The notes below the pieces were generated by a model. That model did not search any database, was not told the origin of the DNA, and saw only the letters and a list, made by a program, of their open reading frames with translations. Shown here one piece after another: positions 59,277-64,000 of a stretch of DNA of 64,000 nucleotides. The stretch's first letter is position 1. Each line of letters starts with the position of its first letter. This DNA comes from GWE2-51-13 sp041736705 (lineage in GTDB: Bacteria; Bacillota_I; Bacilli_A; Erysipelotrichales; Erysipelotrichaceae). Position numbers and translations under genes: made by a program. The stretch covers positions 1 through 64,000 of the forward strand of contig JBGSTC010000029.1 of assembly GCA_041736705.1 (NCBI GenBank), given 5' to 3'.

Positions 59277-60017
59277 ATGAAAACCTATGAAATCAACTCG
59301 TTGACCAACGAGAAAATCAAATCGTGGACCAAGCTCCACCAAAGTAAATATCGTCGTGAAACCGGTCTTTTCCTGGCCGAAGGGGAACACTTGATCCAAG
59401 AGGCAGTAAGAGCGGGCTTGGTCGAGACCTTGATCGTTCTGAAAGACTCGCGGATCGAGTTCGATGTGGATGTCCGGGTGGAAGTGACGCCCGAAGTCCT
59501 CCGCAAACTCTGTCAGACCGAATCCAACAGCGAATGTATCGCGGTTTGTAAGATGTGGGATCAACCCGAGTCCTTAGGCGACCGCGTTTTGCTTCTGGAT
59601 CAGATCCAGGATCCGGGGAATGTCGGGACGATCATCCGTACCGCCCATTCTTTCGGCTTCGATAGCGTCGTCCTCTCCGAAAACAGCGTCGACCTCACCA
59701 ACGAGAAGGTTCTACGTGCGAGCCAGGGTGCCATTTTCCATCTCCCGGTCCTGCAGCGCGAGATGAAACCCGCCATCGAGGAATGTCGCAAAAACGGACT
59801 GATGATCTTGGGGACGGGTTTGAAACATTCCGTCCCGTTATCGACGATCCCAGACAGCGATAAAGTCGCGATCATCCTGGGTAACGAGGGACAGGGTGTC
59901 CGATCCGAGATCCTGCATCTCTGCGACGCCGTCGTCAAGATCGAAATCAACGGCTTCGAGAGCCTGAACGTCGCCGTCGCCTGCGGAATCCTCTGCTACC
60001 GTTTCCGCAAGCCTTGA
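59277..60017 (+). CDS. TrmH/SpoU-family RNA 2'-O-methyltransferase
   Basis: A 246-residue trefoil-knot methyltransferase acting on rRNA or tRNA ribose. N-terminal substrate-binding domain with YRRETGLFLAEGEHLI near 25; SpoU core motifs DPGNVGTIIRTA near 118, AIILGNEGQGV near 202 and ESLNVAVACGI near 226. Start could be 59268, 59274 or 59277; no Shine-Dalgarno sequence is present. The position just before pheS-pheT matches ysgA of Bacillus. Confidence 0.92.
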   Translation: MKTYEINSLTNEKIKSWTKLHQSKYRRETGLFLAEGEHLIQEAVRAGLVETLIVLKDSRIEFDVDVRVEVTPEVLRKLCQTESNSECIAVCKMWDQPESLGDRVLLLDQIQDPGNVGTIIRTAHSFGFDSVVLSENSVDLTNEKVLRASQGAIFHLPVLQREMKPAIEECRKNGLMILGTGLKHSVPLSTIPDSDKVAIILGNEGQGVRSEILHLCDAVVKIEINGFESLNVAVACGILCYRFRKP

Positions 60018-60042
60018 TAAATCGGTGGATTGTGCTTATAAT
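60014..60042 (+). promoter_or_regulatory. Promoter of the pheST T-box operon
   Basis: TTGATA at 60014-60019 (overlapping the preceding stop) and TATAAT at 60037-60042 have a 17-base spacer. Confidence 0.7.
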
Positions 60043-60048
60043 AGGGAT

Positions 60049-60246
60049 ATCTCATTGAAGGGACACAGTAGCGGCATCCAGAGAGAACGGTCATTGGCTG
60101 AAAACCGTTCACGCCCCGCGAATTTCACCCCCGAGTGGAGCCAATCCCTCCCGGCACGGACCGTTATCCGAATCAAGGTGCGCTTTCGGGCGAATCAGGA
60201 TGGTACCGCGTAGTCTTACGTTCCTGTGTCAGGGACGTTTTTTATT
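60049..60246 (+). promoter_or_regulatory. T-box riboswitch upstream of pheS-pheT
   Basis: Leader sensing uncharged tRNA-Phe. T-box core reads AGGATGGTACCGCG (60198-60211), a variant of AGGTGGTACC. The competing terminator ACGTTCCT/AGGGACGT plus T6 is at 60218-60244. A candidate TTC specifier is at 60124-60126. Confidence 0.88.
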
Positions 60247-60261
60247 TGAAAGGAAAGAACC

Positions 60262-61296
60262 ATGATCGACGTAAACACACTCCTTATCGAAGGGAAAGCC
60301 GCGATCCAAGCGGCGAACGATCTCACGGAACTGCAATCCGTACGCAATGTCTATCTCTCAAAAAAGGGATTGATCAGCGGGTTGATGCTTGAGATGAAGA
60401 ATCTTAGCAACGAGGAAAAACCGAAATTCGGCGCCTTGGTGAATCTGGCGAAACAAGAATTGGAAGCCGCGATGGATCTGAAAACGAAAACGTTGGAAGA
60501 GGAAGCCATCGCAAGACAACTGGAATCCGGGAAAATCGACATCACACTGAGTGCACACACGCCCTTGGTCGGTACCCTGCATCCCTTGACCATCGTCCAA
60601 CAGGAGATCGAAGATCTCTTCATTTCCATGGGGTACACCGTCAAGGACGGTCCGGAAGTCGAACGCGACTTCTATAATTTCGAACGCGCCAACATCCCCC
60701 AGGACCATCCCGCACGCGACATGCAGGACACCTTCTACATCGATATGGAATGGCTGTTGCGCACCCACACGACCGCCATCCAGACCCGTGCGTTGGAAGA
60801 ATACGCAGGCAAAACGCCGGTCAAAGTCATTTGCCCGGGGAAAGTCTACCGCAAGGACGATGACGATGCGACACACAGCCATCAATTCGTACAGATCGAA
60901 GGCTTAGTCGTCGGCCACGAGATTTCGTTGGCTGACCTTAAAGGAACCCTTGAACTGTTGGCACGCCGCATGTTCGGCAACGAGCGGGTCATCCGTTTCC
61001 GTCCGTCCTATTTCCAATTCACCGAACCCAGCGTCGAAGTCGACGTCTCCTGCCATATCTGCGGCGGGAAGGGATGCACGACTTGCAAAGGGACGGGCTG
61101 GATCGAAATCCTCGGCGCCGGGATGGTCCATCCCAACGTCTTGACGATGGCGGGCTTCGATGCGTCCAAGGTCAGCGGATTCGCGTTCGGCTTGGGTGTC
61201 GAGCGGGTCGCGCTCCTAAAGTACGGCATCGACGACATCCGTCATCTTTATACCAACGACATTCGTTTCCTGACGGCATTCCGTCGGTTTGAATAG
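60262..61296 (+). CDS. pheS: Phenylalanyl-tRNA synthetase alpha subunit
   Basis: The 344-residue catalytic subunit of the class II alpha2-beta2 enzyme. N-terminal coiled coil (about 1-85), motif 2 region LLRTHTTAIQTRALEEY near 172, QFTEPSVEVDVSCHICGG with a CxxC pair near 255, and motif 3 GFAFGLGVERVALLKYGI near 310. GAAAGGAAAG precedes the ATG. Nine bases separate it from pheT. Confidence 0.97.
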   Translation: MIDVNTLLIEGKAAIQAANDLTELQSVRNVYLSKKGLISGLMLEMKNLSNEEKPKFGALVNLAKQELEAAMDLKTKTLEEEAIARQLESGKIDITLSAHTPLVGTLHPLTIVQQEIEDLFISMGYTVKDGPEVERDFYNFERANIPQDHPARDMQDTFYIDMEWLLRTHTTAIQTRALEEYAGKTPVKVICPGKVYRKDDDDATHSHQFVQIEGLVVGHEISLADLKGTLELLARRMFGNERVIRFRPSYFQFTEPSVEVDVSCHICGGKGCTTCKGTGWIEILGAGMVHPNVLTMAGFDASKVSGFAFGLGVERVALLKYGIDDIRHLYTNDIRFLTAFRRFE

Positions 61297-61305
61297 GAGG
61301 GGACC

Positions 61306-63693
61306 ATGAAAATCAGTATGAAATGGCTGGGACGCTACGTCGATCTCAGCGATGTCAAAGTACAGGATCTCGCGGACAAACTAACGCTCGCCGGTCTGGA
61401 AGTGGAAGGGATCGAATCGTTGGCCCACGGGTCCAACTTGACGATCGGGCAGGTGTTAACCTGTGTCGACCATCCGCAATCCGACCACCTGCATGTCTGC
61501 ACGGTCGACCTGAAGGATGAGATCGTCCAGATCGTCTGCGGCGCACCCAACGTCGCGAAAGACCAGAAGGTTATCGTCGCGAAAAACGGGGCGGTCTTAC
61601 CCCAAATCACCATCAAAAAAGCGACGGTCCGCGGCATCGAAAGCAACGGAATGATCTGTTCGCTCAGCGAACTCGGGGTCGCACAGAAATACCTGAGCGA
61701 AGAACAAAAAGCCGGCATCGAAGTGTTGGGCGACGACGCGATCGTCGGCAACGATCCTTTGACCTATCTCGGATTGGACGACATCATCCTCGATGTGAAA
61801 CAAACCCCCAACCGGAGCGATTTCAACGCGATGTGGTCCGTCGCGATGGAAGTCGGGGCGCTGCTTGATCGAGAAGTGAGACTTCCCGATGCGCGCACCG
61901 CCGCGAACGCGGGAGCGAAAACAAACCTGAAAATCGGCTCCACCACCGATGCCTGCCCGACATTCTACGGCAAGATCATCGGAAGCGTGACGGTTAAGGA
62001 ATCGCCGCAATGGATGAAAGAAGCCTTGATGGCGGTCGGCATCAAATCCATCAACAACGTGGTGGATATCTCAAACTATGTCATGGTCGAAACCGGACAG
62101 CCGTTGCATTTCTATGATCTGGCGAAAGTCCCCCATCAGGAAATCATCGTCAAAGACCGACTTCAAAGTGAACTGAAGACGCTGGATATGGACAGCGTGC
62201 CCTTGTTTGAGAACGACTTGGTGATCACATCCAACGACGTCCCCATCGGCTTGGCCGGGATCATGGGCGGGGATGACTCCAAGATCGATGAAAACACCCA
62301 CGGCATCATCATCGAAGCCGCGCTGTTTTCACCGGTTCGCATACGCAATACGTCGCGTCGGGTGAATCTGATGACCGAAGCGAGTCTGCGTTTCCAAAAA
62401 GGCTTGGAACCGCAAATGCCCGACAAGGCGATGCATCGCGCCGTCGAACTCTTGGTCGAACTTGCCGATGCGAAGTTTCTTGAAGAAACGGTCGAATATG
62501 GCAAACCCGTGATCACGAAGAAAGAAGTCGCCGTAACGCATACGCAAATCGAAACCCTGTTGGGGACGAACGTGGAACTCGGACAATGCGTCGAACTTTT
62601 GCATCGTCTCCACCTGTCGCCGGTCGTCGAGGGTGAAACCATCACCTGCATGATCCCGACCTATCGGTTGGACTTGTCGATCGCCGAAGATTTGGTCGAA
62701 GAGGTCGGACGCATGGTCGGCTACGACGGAATCCAAGGGAAACTGCCGAAAATGGAGACGGTCAGCGGGGAACTCGACGCACGTCAGAAACAACGACGCA
62801 AAATCCGCTCTTTATGCATCGGTTTCGGAATGAACGAGGCGATCACCTATACCTTGGTTTCCAAGACGAAAATCGACAATGCGATCCTGCCGCTAGGCGA
62901 TGCATATGAAATCCTGTCTCCGCTCAGCGATGAGCGCCGCTATGTCCGTATCGGCATCCTTCCTTCTCTACTGGAAGCCGCCGCCTACAATATCGCCCAT
63001 AAGGCGAAGGACTTCATGCTTTATGAAGTCGGCAGCGTCTATGCCAAGGGAAAACAGGAAGAACGACTGGCCTTCGTCTTAAGCGGCGACCTCACGCAGT
63101 CGCTCTGGCAAAAACACAACGTCGCCACCGATTTCTATACCGGGAAAGGGGTCGTGGAAGCGATCGCCACCCAACTCGGTTTCGAGGTCAACCGCCTACG
63201 CTATACCACGCCCAAAGAAGCCTTGGACAAATTCCATCCTTACCGGAGCGCCGAAATTTATCTTGGGAAAGACCGCCTGGGCATCGTCGGGGAAATCCAT
63301 CCCAAACTGGCGAAAGAACTCGGGGTCGGGGCGCTGACCCTGGCGGAAATCAACCTGGAATTCTTCCTGCAACAGAAAGCGACGAAAGTCAAATACGCCC
63401 CCCTCAATAAATACCCGGTCGTGCAGAGGGACATCGCCCTGGTGATCAAGACGGAAGTCAGTGCCGGGTCGATCGAATCCACAATCAAAAAAGCCGGGAA
63501 ATCCATCGTCAAAGGCGTTGAATTCTTCGATGTCTACACGGGATCCCATGTGGAAGAAGGATCCAAGTCGATCGCCCTCAGCCTCTATTACCAGGCCGAC
63601 GACCATACTTTGGAAGATGCGGAAATCAATGGAATCCATCAGAAAATCGTAAGCGCGCTCGAGGTTGAACTCCAGGCGAAGCTGCGCGCATAG
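61306..63693 (+). CDS. pheT: Phenylalanyl-tRNA synthetase beta subunit
   Basis: A 795-residue partner subunit. N-terminal tRNA-binding OB fold at about 40-150 (HPQSDHLHVCTVD), B3/B4 editing domain at about 210-385, B5 domain at about 405-470, catalytic-like core, and a C-terminal ferredoxin-fold anticodon-binding domain at about 700-795 (KYPVVQRDIALVIK). GGAGGGG precedes the ATG. Edits mischarged Tyr-tRNA-Phe. Confidence 0.97.
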   Translation: MKISMKWLGRYVDLSDVKVQDLADKLTLAGLEVEGIESLAHGSNLTIGQVLTCVDHPQSDHLHVCTVDLKDEIVQIVCGAPNVAKDQKVIVAKNGAVLPQITIKKATVRGIESNGMICSLSELGVAQKYLSEEQKAGIEVLGDDAIVGNDPLTYLGLDDIILDVKQTPNRSDFNAMWSVAMEVGALLDREVRLPDARTAANAGAKTNLKIGSTTDACPTFYGKIIGSVTVKESPQWMKEALMAVGIKSINNVVDISNYVMVETGQPLHFYDLAKVPHQEIIVKDRLQSELKTLDMDSVPLFENDLVITSNDVPIGLAGIMGGDDSKIDENTHGIIIEAALFSPVRIRNTSRRVNLMTEASLRFQKGLEPQMPDKAMHRAVELLVELADAKFLEETVEYGKPVITKKEVAVTHTQIETLLGTNVELGQCVELLHRLHLSPVVEGETITCMIPTYRLDLSIAEDLVEEVGRMVGYDGIQGKLPKMETVSGELDARQKQRRKIRSLCIGFGMNEAITYTLVSKTKIDNAILPLGDAYEILSPLSDERRYVRIGILPSLLEAAAYNIAHKAKDFMLYEVGSVYAKGKQEERLAFVLSGDLTQSLWQKHNVATDFYTGKGVVEAIATQLGFEVNRLRYTTPKEALDKFHPYRSAEIYLGKDRLGIVGEIHPKLAKELGVGALTLAEINLEFFLQQKATKVKYAPLNKYPVVQRDIALVIKTEVSAGSIESTIKKAGKSIVKGVEFFDVYTGSHVEEGSKSIALSLYYQADDHTLEDAEINGIHQKIVSALEVELQAKLRA

Positions 63694-63720
63694 AAATACC
63701 GTGAAAAATACGGCAGGGTT

Positions 63721-63729
63721 TGGTATAAT
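63721..63729 (+). promoter_or_regulatory. Extended -10 promoter of the yebC-family gene
   Basis: TGGTATAAT is a consensus extended -10, 28 bases before the ATG. No clear -35. Confidence 0.5.
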
Positions 63730-63756
63730 GTTCAAGGAAAAAAGGTGGTACATACT

Positions 63757-64000
63757 ATGGGACGCGCATTTGAAGTAAGAAAAAACGCGATGGCGAAAAC
63801 CAACGCCGCAAAAACGAAAATCTATTCCCGTTTCGGCCGTGAAATCTATGTCGCGGCGAAAGCCGGCGTACCCGACATGGACATGAATGTCGGATTACGT
63901 CGCATCGTTGAAAAGGCAAGGGCGAACCAAGTGCCTGCGGACGTCATTAAACGGGCAATCGAAAAAGCCAAGGGCGGATCGGATGAATCCTACACATCCG
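63757..64000 (+). CDS. YebC/PmpR (TACO1)-family protein, 3' end beyond the window
   Basis: The first 81 residues are seen, with AAAGGTGG upstream of the ATG. MGRAFEVRKNAMAKTNAAK and YSRFGREIYVAAKAG, then MDMNVGLRRIVEKARANQVPADVIKRAIEKA, match the YeeN-type branch of the YebC family. Members bind DNA as regulators, or assist translation of proline-rich stretches like mitochondrial TACO1. Truncated by the window edge. Confidence 0.92.
   Translation, partial: MGRAFEVRKNAMAKTNAAKTKIYSRFGREIYVAAKAGVPDMDMNVGLRRIVEKARANQVPADVIKRAIEKAKGGSDESYTS

Noticed and set aside
1..64000. CRISPR arrays, rRNA genes, complete insertion sequences, phage genes
   Set aside because: No regularly spaced repeats, rRNA sequence, transposase with terminal repeats or phage structural genes were seen in a read-through of both strands.

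Overview
The window is one contiguous, densely coded stretch of a bacterial chromosome. Shine-Dalgarno leaders are strong, most operons end in intrinsic terminators, TGA is used as a normal stop, T-box riboswitches sit before three aminoacyl-tRNA synthetase operons, and sepF, divIVA and a long-form HPF are present. All this points to a Gram-positive anaerobe or facultative anaerobe of the Bacillota, plausibly a Bacilli/Mollicutes-related lineage (Izemoplasma- or Erysipelotrichia-like). That placement is inferred from gene content, not from a phylogeny. Base composition is near balanced except for an AT-rich patch at about 610-3800.

Layout. 1-650: a six-tRNA operon (Val, Thr, Tyr, Gln, Lys, Gly) with promoter and terminator. 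650-3800: an AT-rich accessory patch with a SUFU-domain immunity-like membrane protein and several small membrane or orphan ORFs. 3.9-6.8 kb: a Pr6Pr membrane protein, a fumarate-reductase-like flavoprotein and a LiaF-C-like protein. 6.9-13.9 kb: a catabolic operon of tyrosine phenol-lyase, a P-loop/AlaRS-SAD protein, glutamate mutase S, L and E, and methylaspartate ammonia-lyase. 14-19.4 kb: an ATP-grasp enzyme, an OrfB/TnpB-N-terminus-like protein, gnd-zwf and a patatin. 19.4-23.2 kb (minus strand): mutY, a polar amino-acid ABC transporter and a YerC/TrpR-like regulator. 23.3-29.4 kb: a membrane/papain-like fusion, an isoprenylcysteine methyltransferase-like protein, and a GH3 enzyme coupled to a GGDEF/HD-GYP protein. 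29.4-35 kb: an LDH-like enzyme, typA and a flavodiiron-rubredoxin-reductase fusion. 35-38 kb: tgt-queA-queH, with queA frameshifted. 38-46.6 kb: T-box/GNAT/valS, ppdK, an ABC exporter and a D-2-hydroxyacid dehydrogenase. 46.6-49.7 kb (minus strand): a glycine betaine-type ABC transporter. 50-54.6 kb: ald, a DUF2779 protein, zinc phospholipase C and an M19 dipeptidase. 54.7-64 kb: hpf, sepF, divIVA, T-box/ileS, a SpoU methyltransferase, T-box/pheS-pheT and the start of a yebC-family gene.

Physiology. The genes describe amino-acid fermentation (tyrosine to phenol, pyruvate and ammonia; glutamate through 3-methylaspartate; alanine dehydrogenase). They also supply NADPH (zwf, gnd), interconvert PEP and pyruvate (ppdK), provide 2-hydroxyacid dehydrogenases as redox sinks, and provide an oxygen/NO-reducing flavodiiron fusion. 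Downstream methylaspartate-pathway enzymes (mesaconase, citramalate lyase) are not in the window.

No CRISPR array, prophage, complete insertion sequence or large defence island is visible. The least explained items are the SUFU-domain patch, the P-loop/SAD protein in the tyrosine/glutamate operon, the GH3 plus HD-GYP pair, the membrane/papain-like fusion, two apparently leaderless genes with extended -10 promoters, and promoter-embedded palindromes.
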